DNA from: Bryoerythrophyllum caledonicum
Lineage: Eukaryota > Streptophyta > Bryopsida > Pottiales > Pottiaceae
Length of the DNA stretch: 64,000 nucleotides
Assembly (NCBI GenBank): GCA_963971425.1
Contig: OZ020524.1
Coordinates: forward strand, 19,707,022 to 19,771,021
Reading direction: 5' to 3'
In this document: one piece after another, positions 1 to 11,257 of the stretch
Numbering within the stretch: the first letter of the stretch is position 1
Layout: each line of letters starts with the position of its first letter
The notes under the pieces: model-generated
Told to the model about the DNA's origin: nothing
The model's database searches: none
What the model saw: the letters and a program-made list of their open reading frames with translations, nothing else
Made by a program: the position numbers and the translations under genes

Positions 1-206
1 CACCTACTCTACAGTTTGATTATGGGCTCCGGTGGTTTTTGGGCTTTTAATTCCGTATCAATTCCAAATCTTTGTGATTAAATTTGAAAAAATATTTGTT
101 GAATTTCATTCCTAATTCCATATCTTTCTACATAAATGTTTTTAACATATTATGCCATTTGAGTCCCAAATTGGCTTAAGTGATCGGAATTGGGTGCCTC
201 TACCTT
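1..206. repeat. Dispersed repeat family A, truncated by the window edge
   Basis: This stretch recurs in direct orientation at about 19300-19505 and inverted at about 16163-16375. The shared end reads GGAATTGGGTGCCTCTAC. The copy at 19053-19505 has both ends in inverted orientation, so the family looks like a non-autonomous TIR element. Only one end of this copy is inside the window. Confidence 0.75.
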
Positions 207-1096
207 AAAGGAGGACAAATCTACTGTTGTTGCGGATATCATTTTGACCTGTTTCAAAATAAACTAATAGCTTGGTCGAAAATTTGATACCTATGTGACA
301 CCCGTAAAATATATGTGTGATATCTGTGTGATATCCATTGTATTGGAACCATTGTGTTTTAGAAAAATAAATCATTTGGTAGAGAGATGCCAAAATTGAC
401 CGATGCGTACAGTAGTATGGAGTTCTAGCATAAGCGGAGGTCAATTTTGTACATAATCTATTCACAATGGAGAGTGTCTAAAATCTTTGGAAAATTCAAG
501 AGATTTGTCTAGGTGATACCCATGTAATACCTAGGTGATATCTATTGTGTCCGGACCACTGCAATTTGAAAAAAAAATTACTTTGGCAGGTTGGCGCCAA
601 AAGTGACCGTTGCGTAAGATACCTCGTCTTTTAAATGAAATATACGGATGTATTATATTGGGATATGTTCTACACATTCATGGTTGAAGAAAAATAGTAC
701 TAGTAAAATTTTTGTTGTGAACAATATCTTGAGGTGACAAAAGATAAGTCTAAAATTCAAGTCTTCATTGACTTACTTAGGGTGCTAGCAATGTCTCTTC
801 ACCAACCCTGAATTGAATTTCCAATACCAAATCCGCTTCAGAAGCTTATATCAACCATTGTAAGTAAGAATTGTGCTACTTTTACTAAGGTTTTTACCAA
901 CGATTGTGATTGTTCTTGTTTGTGCACCTTCTTATGTCTCAATGTTTTCAATATGTGGAAAGTGGCAAAGACATTGAAGATGTTGTTTAGAGGCTAAAAC
1001 ATGGCGCTATTACTCGTGATGTAACTAGAGTGCTTGATATCTTCAATCATATGTCTAAAGGGTCAAACTAAGGCACTTACCGTAATTGAATATTCC
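207..1096. other. AT-rich intergenic DNA, no gene seen
   Basis: No reading frame resembling a known protein was seen on either strand. Short phrases such as GTGATACCTAGGTGATA recur near 9600 and 9980, which suggests old repeat debris. Confidence 0.5.
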
Positions 1097-2064
1097 ACTA
1101 CACTAAAGATGGCTTTTAGTGTAATGGTACAAATAGTGTAGTTACCCTAGAACACTATTTGTTAACAAGTTGGCAATTAGTGTTAATCGCCATTGTCATG
1201 AATATTATTCCTCAATTGTCCACCTACCCTAGTAACTTTAGTATTAGCCCCCAATCAACCGCCTACCAACTACCATGCATTTATTCTCCCTGTCTCATCC
1301 TCAACCTCATCTCCTTATCCTCCCATTCCCAACTATTCCCATTCACATCTCTTGCATTCCTTGAAACTTTTAATGAATATCTAATGAATATTTAATGTAT
1401 ATTATTATATTTAATGAAAATTTAATTATTTTTAAATGAATGTTTAAAGAATACTTAAAGAATATTTCATGAATTTGTAATGAGTTTTAAATGTATATTT
1501 GATGATGATTGAATATATACCTATATATTTGATGATTTTTAATGAATATTTGATGCATATTTAATGAATATCTAATGAATATTTCATGTATATTTATATG
1601 ATTTTTGTATATTTATTGTGTATTTATTGTATATTACAAATTTTTTCTTTTTTCAATATTCCTTTATTTTCTCACTTTCCTTCTAAATCGAAGTTCTTAT
1701 TTTTCTAATCTTGTACTTGCAGTTTCATTTTCCCTCCATATGTACATTCTTCTTTGTCCAATTTTTGGAATTTTCCTTTTGTTCCATATCTACGTTATAT
1801 TCTTTCCAATATTTCTCTTGCAAATTCTTGTTTTTCTACATGCACTAAAAATCTTCTTTACTTTGATGCTTGAAATGTACACATAATCATTTTCAAGGTT
1901 TCATACACTAATTGTCCACAAGTAAAAAAACCTTATGTTCCACTATTTACTGGAATTGACATTTAGTGTATAGTTTTATCATTACACTAATTGTAAACTT
2001 TACAATTAGTGTATGAGTTCGTATTTAGTGTCCACTTCACAAAAAGCCATCTTTAGTGTAGTAG
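1097..2064. mobile_element. Non-autonomous TIR element of the CTACACTAAA group (CACTA-like)
   Basis: The left end ACTACACTAAAGATGGCTTT is mirrored at about 2047-2064 by the complement ending CTTTAGTGTAGT. Subterminal copies of TTAGTGTA and ACACTA repeat inside both ends, as in CACTA-type elements. The interior is AT-rich and has no transposase. The 3-bp target duplication is not clear because the outermost bases differ. Relatives with different interiors lie at 10508-15644, 21340-21565 and 27188-27640. Confidence 0.65.
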
Positions 2065-2399
2065 ACAAAGCAAGGCAGTTACTATATTTGAATAGTCTAC
2101 TAATAAGCAAAGCAAAACTTTGTCACAAATAAGAAAGGACATGTATACATGTCGTCATTGTGGGTGGTCAAAACACTGTTGTAGAGGCTATGAGAGATAT
2201 TAGCCACAATGAGGGAGTAATTGTGAGTGGTTGGATTGAATGTAGGGCTTTGAAATGAGTAGTAGTCATCGAGAGTGATATAGAAGACACCAAAATTTAC
2301 TGCAAAATACATTAGAGATCGTTTGGGTTTTGCAAAGAAGCATCAACATTGGACTTTATGGGGGATTTCACACGTGGATCAATGGTCGAGAGGTCAAGT

Positions 2400-3130
2400 G
2401 CTACTTGCAATTCAATTGGTCTAAAGCTTATAAATTGGCGTTAGTCAGCCTCTCGGCTTTCACATGTGGACCAAGGGTCGAGAGGCCAAGGGCGTCTAAA
2501 ATGTCTACATGGCAATACTTTTTGGAGGTTTTGGCACCAAGAGTTCGGTCCCTTGAGAGAAGTTTGGGTTTCTATTCTCGTTCTAACCAAACTCTTGCCG
2601 AAGTGCCGAACGTTTTTTTCAAAAAAAATATTATGATTTGACAAGATTTCAATCGATAATTTAAAACAGTAACTTATTTTACCCTGAAATATTTAATCCA
2701 AATTCTTTACTGAGTTTTTTCACGACTTTTTAACTCAACTATCTAACCTAGAAAAATTACCTGAAAATTTTTATTCGAATTTTCACCTGAATTTTTCTCT
2801 ACTGGTACTTATGCTAGAATTGTTTTTCCTATGATGAGCATTTTGACCATTTTCTTGATTTTTTACCAAAAATGTGTTTCCTGGTACTCCATGGCTAGAG
2901 AATGTGAGGAAAATCTCATTAAAGGAAGATCCTTAAGAAGTGAAAATTGACTTGGAATTTGCCAAATGGTATGGGTCTCAGCCTCTCAACTCGGTCCCTC
3001 GAGCTTTCACACTACAAGGACCCAAACTCCACAAATGACATTATAGTATTATTTTCCAACTCCAAAACTCGACCTCTCAACATAGTTTGGTATTTAACAT
3101 AGTTCAGTCCACTGTCCACATGTGAACTGG
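2400..3130. repeat. Dispersed repeat family B
   Basis: The stretch shares phrases with two later blocks. CGAGAGGCCAAGGGC and GTTTTGGCACCAAG recur around 48260-48450. The part at about 2894-3120 (GAGGAAAAT, AAAATTGACTT, TTGCCAAATGG, CAGCCTCTCA) recurs at about 49630-49830. It is probably a decayed element. No coding capacity was recognised. Confidence 0.55.
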
Positions 3131-4154
3131 CAGATGTTCGGAAAGGGTCATCTTCACAGATGAATACAAACCATCAAGATAATGCATCAGTTCATTCTAC
3201 AAAATTGATGAGGCAATTATTCGACCGACAATCTCTTGGCTTGTTGGAATGGCTGATTCAATCAGACGATCTAAATTTGATAAAACATTTGTAGACATAG
3301 GTCAAAAGGCAAATGAATCAGTATGAAAGTGCACCATCTAGTATATTAGAATCATGGATCCATGTGCAAGAAATTGAATTGTAGACGGATTTATGATAAT
3401 ATGCCTAGACAAATTACAATTGCTTTAACATCTAGAGGAAGGATAATATGCCTAGACAAATTACAATTGTATTAGCATCTAGTGGAAGGTAGACTCGGTA
3501 CTAGAAGTAATTTGAAATTAGAAGTAATTTGATAATGTGCAAAATTGACTTATCTTTCACGTTGAGTTTTCCTTCTAGCATTTGCTTGCCATGCTTAAGA
3601 CTTTGCCTCACTTATTTTTCTCTACTATACTCTTCCATTTAAATTTTCATTATCCCATTGCAATTGTGGACAGCCAGATTATGAGGACAGCCTAATAATC
3701 AGTCAAGAAAAATCCAGAAGCCACAGGACAAAGCATTCAAATCCACAGTTCAAATTTGAGAATATTCAACTACTGAATCGCAGTAGCAATAACTTGATAA
3801 CTATTTATAACCAACTGCAACCTTCCTCCCATTTTGGAATGGATGATACAGCCGTGGAAAGTTCAGCAACACGACTAACATAATATTATACGCAACAAAA
3901 GAGAGACGTCGTCTTTGACCATATCCGGAGCATGCATCCTCCTCTTTCATCACAACAATCCTCTTACAAAATGCAGTGCCAGGAGCAGCAAGGCAAGCCA
4001 AATGCAAGACCTTATCCCCTACGACGAGGATCAGTGCAGGTTAGCTCTGAGGACCTCACTCACCACACGGACTCTTCGGTGTGCACAAGAATTAGGCCTC
4101 ATAAATGAATCATGGTGGCAGAGCCCCTATGGATTATAATAAGCTTCGTTCTGG
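3131..4154. other. Gene-free stretch with a short tandem duplication
   Basis: Two imperfect copies of a unit of about 50 bp stand in tandem at about 3396-3490, each with TAATATGCCTAGACAAATTA. The part from about 3800 to 4154 lies just downstream of the SEC14-like gene. It may contain its 3' untranslated region or an unrecognised last exon. Confidence 0.45.
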
Positions 4155-6862
4155 TTATGTACTTACTTGGATGCCGGCAATCTTGGTGGTGAGCTTGTCC
4201 TTATGATTCTCATCCGCGGGGTTTTGCGCAGCCTCCAGAGACGGCAAAACAGACTCGATTGCGTGCACCACTTCGGCGGTCTCCGAGTGCCGATCCTGCT
4301 CGTCCAAGGTTGGCACGTTGATATGTAGGGAACCCTCGTTCGAGAGGCTGTTAATGGTCCTGCCAGAGGAGATTGCCTGGGCTCGGATGTACTCGTAAAG
4401 CTCCGCATGGAACTTGTGATTGGGAGAAAACACATCTGTTTTCGGGTCATTGTCGTGTGCACTATTGGTAGTCTTACAGAAAGAAGGCAAGGCATCAAAG
4501 TCCATCACCTGAAAACACACAACCAGATATTATCCATATTGTTGGCCTATATCCAAAGTTCTCTAACCTCTCTTTTTGAAAGCCTAGAATCGAAGTATGT
4601 CAGATGCCATAAAAAGTATTGCAGTTGGTTCCCAGTTGGGCAGAAACGTAGGAATGGGCGGACATCTAGCTATCGAAAAACTTCATAAGGATATCACGAG
4701 ATTAATGCTTCCTGACACAAGCTCATCCAAGTCGTCTTAGTTTGACTTCAACGAGAGCATAGAACTGGTGTTCACCGCAACCCAGGTTTGCAAGTTCTCT
4801 AGTTTCTCTCTTTCCGCTTTACAAATAACCTTTACACATTGACATGAGAATTGAACCTGGTCTCATTTGCTACCAGGAAGAAGGCTACAAGAGACTTTTA
4901 ACCTGAAGCAGCTCGTCCCGGCCATTGCCCCTCAAAACCTGCACCTTGCGCTTCGTCCTGTCTTGCAGCATGGGCTTCACTGCCTGCACAATAGGTACAA
5001 AAAGTAGTCGTAAGAACACACAAAGAAGGTTCGATTCTGTTTATCCATTAATTTGCTAATAATTCTGACAAGATAGGATTTGAATACGTGAATAGTCCCA
5101 ATTCCAAATGGCGCATACCTTCCAACAGGCAGAGAACACATATGGCGCATTGACGATGTAGTAAGTGTCAGTTTTCTCGGGGTAGTTCAAGTCATCCACA
5201 GTCGCAATGGCTGTTGAGGTCTTTAGCCGGCTGAAAGCGGAGAGCCTGAGGCCAGTCATGTCCAAGATCTTTATGCAAGTTCCTACATGTCGCTTCTTCT
5301 TCGAACTGCTGTCAGGCTGTCAAGCACAACAAATCAAATGACAGGGATCAAGTTTCAAACCAATTTAAAGAATTAAAAATGAACAAAAATTCTCACAGAA
5401 AATAGGATATTAAAAAGGAACATTACCAACATTATTCTGTCCCTGTACTCATTGATCTGTATGTGTGACTGGACGTATTTGTCTACCTGCAGATGAGCAA
5501 AAAAATTAGCGTCACTAAGCCACTTACCCTTAAATATCAGTAAAGCTGGATAATCTATACTAGTTAATACTAAAAGAAAAGAAATGCAAGTCCTCAAGAA
5601 TGAAGACGAAATGTGTTAGTCACTCACAGATGCTTGATCAAAAGTGCTGTTACCCACACCAATTGCAAAAATAGGTCGACCCTGTAACATGATCAGGAAC
5701 AAGAACTTGGTAAGATAAGAAAGGCCAAAAAGCTTGAGACTCTTAAAGGGTACTAGACATAAAAAGCCATGTTTTAACTGGCTAACAGTAGTGGGACCTA
5801 CAATCACAATCATGACGGCTCGAAGAACGGGTTCAAAAACTTGAAAAGTAATAGTAATAAACTATTCAATTCAACCTAAGAAAATAATCAACATGCACTC
5901 AACTCTTGGGTCTTAAGTAAATACTGACCCACTTCTCCAGGGACGATGAAAGGTCGACAAGACCTCAAAGCGTCATCTCTGGAATAATTATCTTGATTTT
6001 CAAGGAAACCAGTTTTCTCTCAACAACTCGAAAGAAGCAACCTCTGTAATATTGAGAGCAGATAAGGATCTCCGATATTAATATAAAATCGACTAAGTAG
6101 ATTTGAAAACGCTTGCCTGTTTGCAATAGCCACAGAACCCAATCATTTGGCTCTGTCGAATCGCATCAAATTTCTCCTTGGGCAATATTGGTTTCTGCAA
6201 AGCAAATAAAAAAAAGATAAGAGTGCTTCCACAGTTTCCACACAGACGTAAGCATTCTACATCACAGATGAAAACTCCTACAAAACGATACCAGAATCAT
6301 AAGCTCCATTCCTTACCGCAAGGATGTTGTCAATTTTGTTATTGACTCTCCAGTTTAAGCAATCGACAATCTGCGCACAACCAAGTGCCAACCATTACTA
6401 CCAAATGGTTAATTTTAGATTAACGCCTCTCCAACCCTATCGTTATCTCACCTGTTATTCCCACCCTCTCAATTTCACCAGAAAAAAACACTTAATAGAA
6501 GAAATCACCAATAGATCTGTTATGATGCTCACCATTTTAGAAGCCTTGGTTATATCCTCATCTCTTGCTTTCAGAAAGCGCTCCAGCGTTGCCTCAGGAT
6601 AACCTCCGTGCATATTCTGCAGCAAAGAACAAAATCGTAAGCACGCCTCATTCTCTCCCCCCAAACAACACAGAAAGCAAGCTGCCTATGATCACATACC
6701 TCGAATGTCGCCCGGAGAGGCTCGTCCACTGGAAACAACACAACACGTGAAGTATCAGCACATGCAGATTTCAAAACACACTGAAAAATATCGTAACTCG
6801 ATAAAATATCGCAACTCACAGCCATCGATGATTTCCCGAAGCTCCTTCACGTTTGACGCCAT
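4155..6862 (-). CDS. SEC14-like CRAL-TRIO phosphatidylinositol transfer protein
   Basis: Ten coding exons can be read: 6862-6820, 6728-6700, 6616-6533, 6370-6317, 6194-6117, 5681-5628, 5486-5427, 5316-5119, 4983-4903 and 4508-4155, giving about 344 aa. The protein starts MASNVKELREIIDG. The N-terminal CRAL-TRIO helix region contains ATLERFLKARDEDITKA and CLNWRVNNKID. The lipid-binding domain follows, with GRPIFAIGVG, ILDMTGLRLSAF and the hallmark YYIVNAPYVFSACWK. Members of this family exchange phosphatidylinositol and phosphatidylcholine at Golgi or endosomal membranes. The length fits the short, cytosolic SEC14 class without a nodulin domain. Intron 5 appears to start GC (CAG/GCAAGC). Exon 10 read through ends three residues after a possible donor at 4167, so a further last exon is possible. 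No frameshift or stop was seen. Confidence 0.88.
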
Positions 6863-8200
6863 GCTCAGCCGAGACATGGTTAAGCCACCGTAAAAACAAT
6901 GGCTACCAGGATTGATCTCTCACTCAATAGTATGCACGAGGAGATCAACTCGGACCTCAAAAAGCAATGCTATTTACAAGTAATCTTTATCCATCCGACA
7001 ACCAACTCAACCAGCTGCAAAACCACACACAATCAATTCAGAAATCAGCCAAACGTAAAACTGACATCCCGCTCTCCAACAAATGCTTTAAAAACATTGA
7101 CCGCCACCAGCATCATCATCATGACCACGCCATTGTAATTAGGTTTTGGACATCACCAACCCTAAGCGCAACGAAAAGTGTAAATTCTCTAAACTGTGTC
7201 GCCAAATCGGAGGTTCCAACATCATAAGAGCCACATTTCCAAATTGACAGGCACGAGTTGTCAAAGAACAAAACCAAGCTCGGTGAAGGAACTGTAGCTA
7301 CAGTTTCCAACTAAAAACTCTCCACAGCACGAAAGCCTCCAGATCTCAAGTGCAGTAAATCAGCCACAATGCCAACCCTCTCTCGTCCAGATCCAAACCG
7401 AAATTTGAATTCCCTCACTCGAATCGCTGCTAAAACGAGGATATCGACTCGCCCACAAGGACGCCATGTACATCTGATCTGCCTACAAAGGACGCACCTG
7501 CCATGATACATCGCCATTGACTCAAGATGTGATCTCACGCATCCAACTCAGTAAGTAGAGACATTCCCTTAACCACAAAATCTACTACGAAACCGATAAC
7601 GACACCATCGCCATGAAAACAACAACGACGTACCGACACAAACCACCACAGAATGCCCACCTTCACACGCCACAGGATGTCGGCACCTCACTTACGCCAT
7701 ACGCAACTCAAACCCACACACCACACAGAGACGAAACCTTCACCGATCGATGAGGCGGTGTTCACCTCTCAACACGACGCGCATTCCATCTGCCAGTTTC
7801 AGGCTATCTCCTCCGTCTCCGCACGGCAGGGGGTGAGCGAGGGCTCTCCGGGTAGCGTTCGAGGAGGCGGAGGCGATGGCGCATCCCGGGACGCAGTTGC
7901 GGATCACGACATGGGTGATCCGCGCTCGGAAGACACGCCTCTCCAGAGTGAGAGACGAGTCAGAGCTCTCATCTCTTGTGTCTGGCCTTCGTCTTCCCTT
8001 CCTTGCTACCTTCCCCCGACCGGTCGCCCACTACCAGCGACCGCCCCCGCGTGCCAGCATCCGGCCTCTCCGTCCGTCGTCGTCCGCTCCTCGTCGTCCA
8101 CGAAGTCTACCTGGAGTGTAGATTTCTGGATGTTGTGTATTTGTCTTTGGTAGATCGATGTTGTCACCGACGGCATTCAGAGGAAGTACTTAAAACCGTT
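6863..8200. promoter_or_regulatory. Probable promoter and 5' leader of the SEC14-like gene, with a GC-rich island at about 7750-8150
   Basis: The region upstream of the SEC14 start becomes strongly CpG-rich at about 7750-8150, unlike the AT-rich surroundings. Small open frames on both strands have no recognisable domain and look like GC-driven chance frames. I infer a promoter or first-exon leader. No precise start site can be named. Confidence 0.4.
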
Positions 8201-8512
8201 TAGGTACCGAAACACGTCGTTTTTCGACGATACGTAGATTTATCGGGTGAGATGTAGCACATGCGTAGTTTTTTCTCTGAATTGGGTGCTGTGGTAGGAT
8301 TTTATATTCGGTCTTTTATTATATGAATATACTATGTCTCTGGTTGCTGAGGTTGTGAGCCATTTAATGACGCCAGAATCAAGTGGGTGAATAGGCTGGC
8401 AAGTAGTTACGTTACTACTTAGCCACTAGGAAAGACATGAAAAAAATATTTTCCAAATGTCAATCAGTTCTTTTCTATATTGGAACATGCTTTTACTTTT
8501 CAAGTAAGAGTC

Positions 8513-9292
8513 TTAACCCCTAAAGACCCGTGACATTTTCACATTAAAAACACTTCGAAATTGTTGATTCTAGTGCAATGAGTAAGGAAGGAAATAAAAC
8601 CTTATATTTTTCTTTTTGACCGTAGGATCTCCATTAAGACTTCCTAAGTAACATACTCACAAAATTTCATACACTTTGACCGCACGGATAGAAAGATTAT
8701 AGTGTTTGAAGTCAAGAAAATGGTTCATTTTCTTGCGTTGAGTGGATGAGTAGACTTTGACTTCACTTGATATCAAATTTCTACACTACACAAGGTCTAA
8801 ATCTTTTACCATTGTGTTAAGCATGATATTAGTTCCGTATACACCAATTTTTAGAGGTAGAGAAGGGGGTGTAGCATATTCAAAACAAGTGTGCAAGGAG
8901 TGGAGGTTCAAAAATTGTCAATTCACGATTTATTTTTTTGAGAATTTCATATGTTTTAGAATGATAATCTAAAGGATCAATAAAAAGGTTTACACCACAT
9001 CTTATTGTAGAGAAAATAAAAGGTGAAAAATATGAAGATCTCTAGATTTTTTGTAGAAAAAATGAAGTTTTTTTTCTCCCTTGCCCAAAATGTGTAAAAA
9101 TGTTTCACTTGTGTTAAAATGTTATTTTAAACTAAAGAAAAGAATGATTTTTTACATCTTTGAAGAAGGGAATATTCTCACCATGTTTGGAAATTTTCAA
9201 TGTCAATGGAGACTTCTAGCAAAATTTTGGAGCTGCCCGAAGTCCCCATTTTTAACTTTGAGTGGTACTAACTTTCAAACCATGAATACAAA

Positions 9293-9326
<34 letters not shown>

Positions 9327-9457
9327 TATCCATGGAGCTCTTATCAAGGACAATCTAATATAAAAGATTTTTTTTTAAAAGATTTTTTTCGAATTTTTGG
9401 AACTTGCCCGAAATCAAAATCGTCCCCTCAAGGGACACTTGGTCCTTTAGGGGTTAA
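8513..9457 (+). mobile_element. TTAACCCC-TIR element, copy 1
   Basis: The element starts TTAACCCCTAAAGACC and ends GGTCCTTTAGGGGTTAA, an inverted pair about 945 bp apart. The interior carries TTCTAGTGCAATGA, AGACTTTGACTTC and GGTCTAAATCT, shared with copies at 17649-18592, 18600-19885, 23005-23957, 32975-33350 and 41094-42003. No transposase is present. An (AAT)n microsatellite of about 11 units lies inside at about 9292-9326. Confidence 0.75.
9292..9326. repeat. (AAT)n microsatellite
   Basis: About 11 uninterrupted AAT units lie inside the first TTAACCCC-TIR element. The other copies lack them at this point, so the expansion is specific to this copy. Confidence 0.9.
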
Positions 9458-9485
9458 GCATATGTTTTAATTTCTATCACTATAC

Positions 9486-10015
9486 TAGTTTACTAACCCG
9501 TTGTTCCCAATGAGTAGTGTAAGTTTAGGTCAGGTAACTAAAATTGTAAAATAAAAATAATTTTAATTTAATAGAAGAAAATGCCATGTGTCATCACGTC
9601 CTATGGCGTGATACCTAGGTGATACTTGTAGGCCTTTTATTATATTATATATTATAACTAGTCGACCCCCCTTGTCCCCAACAGCCAATGATAATCCTCA
9701 ATAAAGTAAACATACGCCCATTATTTAGATACGCGGATTTTCCAAGTATACGAAGTAAAAGTGACCCGGATATGGCCAAGTGGCACATTTTGAGGTGCCT
9801 AGGTATCTGTCCAGGTATTAAGCCTTGGCCATTGATTATATGTAGTAGACTAATATACCGGTTAGTTGTCTCCAACAAACAGTGTAAATTTAGGTAAGGT
9901 AACTAAAATTGTAAAATTGAAAGTAAAATTTAATTTAATAAAAGTAAATGCTACATGTCGCCGTGTCCTATGGCGTGATATCTAGGTGATACTTGTAGGC
10001 CTTTTATTATATAGG
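9486..10015. repeat. Spaced direct duplication of about 165 bp
   Basis: Blocks at about 9486-9650 and 9849-10015 share GTAACTAAAATTGTAAAAT, CCTATGGCGTGAT and GGTGATACTTGTAGGCCTTT in the same order. About 200 bp lies between them. This could be two LTR-like or satellite-like units. No coding sequence sits between them. Confidence 0.65.
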
Positions 10016-10030
10016 GATAAGAGACTAATA

Positions 10031-10507
10031 GTACCTTGTTGTCTTTGGTGGACCAAATCAATTGTATCCCTTATATACCCGTGATATACCCATTATTTAC
10101 TTTATTTTACCTATTATTTATTTTATTTTACCTATTATTTACGTTATTTGATCGCTATGTACTTTAAGTATCGGTCGTTCACTTTATATACTTGGGGTAG
10201 TATCGAAGGATGTAGCGCCAAGTTCCAAAAATGGGTATACCTCATTCGTCTTTAATTATAAAAAAAGATATTTGGTATATCCGTAAATTATCTTATATAC
10301 CCGGGTTGTCTAGTTACATGAAGTAAAAATTTGAAACCTTTCAAAAGCATAGATAAGCTTGACCACATTGATACCAACTCTATTATTATTTAGCCATTGG
10401 GTTGTGGTGATAGAGCATGTATAGAATTTTCAAGGAACATGGAACCTAAAAAATGTAGTGTGAAAGCGGACCAAGGTCGTTTATGAGGCTCTAGACCAAT
10501 CAAATTG
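10031..10507. other. No gene seen
   Basis: AT-rich DNA with short local repeats (CCTATTATTTA). No domain-bearing frame or RNA gene was recognised. Confidence 0.4.
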
Positions 10508-10934
10508 CTACACTAAAATTTATGTTTAGTGTAGTGGTACATATAGTGTACTTACCCTAGTACACTATTTGTAAAGAATTTGACAATTGGTGTCAGCTGC
10601 CAATGTCATTAATGTAACCCTCGCTCAAATCCCAATAAAACCCCAATCATTCCAGCCCATGCTACTTCTCATTTGCAACTTTCAAATGGCCATAAGTCAT
10701 TCAAATTTTGTCCGAGTTGGGCATATGAGATGTTTTTTGGCATCTAAATTTTCTATAGAATTTTTTGTAAAATTCGGTGTGCTGATCCAAAAATTTGGCG
10801 ATACCTAAAATGCACCGTCACGATACATAAAATTTGGCGTGAATTACATAAACTGATCGTGCATACCTAAAATTCGATGATACTTCACAGTTGAATTACT
10901 GCGTTTTTGGCTCATAGCAATCCCGATGACCTTC

Positions 10935-11257
10935 CCATAAAATTCTGATATAATCCTGCACAAAATTCTGCATAAAATTCTGATAAAATTCTGATATAAA
11001 ATTCCAATATAAAATTCCAATATAAAATTCCGATATAAAATTCCGATATAAAATTCCGATATAAAATTCGGATATAAAATTCCGATATAAAATTCCGATA
11101 TAAAATTCCGATATAAAATTCCGATATAAAATTCCGATATAAAATTCCGAGATAAAATTTTGATATAAAATTCCAATATAAAATTCCAATATAAAATTCC
11201 GATATAAAATTCCGATATAAAATTCCGATATAAAATTCCGAGATAAAATTTTGTATC
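10935..11257. repeat. 13-bp tandem array (ATAAAATTCCGAT)n
   Basis: About two dozen near-identical 13-bp units run head to tail, with variants CCAAT, CTGAT and CGAGAT. A 13-bp period has no in-frame stop on the minus strand, so long open frames encode EFYIGILYRNFIS-type repeats in three frames. I read these as a by-product of the repeat rather than genes. Confidence 0.9.

Noticed and set aside
3801..4139. Small frames just downstream of the SEC14-like gene
   Set aside because: They could be a last exon, but no family similarity or convincing acceptor was found, so they were not added to the gene.
5025..5045. B-box-like GGTTCGATTC suggesting a tRNA gene
   Set aside because: No A box, acceptor stem or cloverleaf can be drawn around it. 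It is intronic DNA of the SEC14-like gene.
7653..8153. 166-codon plus-strand open frame upstream of the SEC14-like gene
   Set aside because: It lies in a CpG-rich island, has biased composition and no recognisable domain. It is better explained as promoter or leader DNA.
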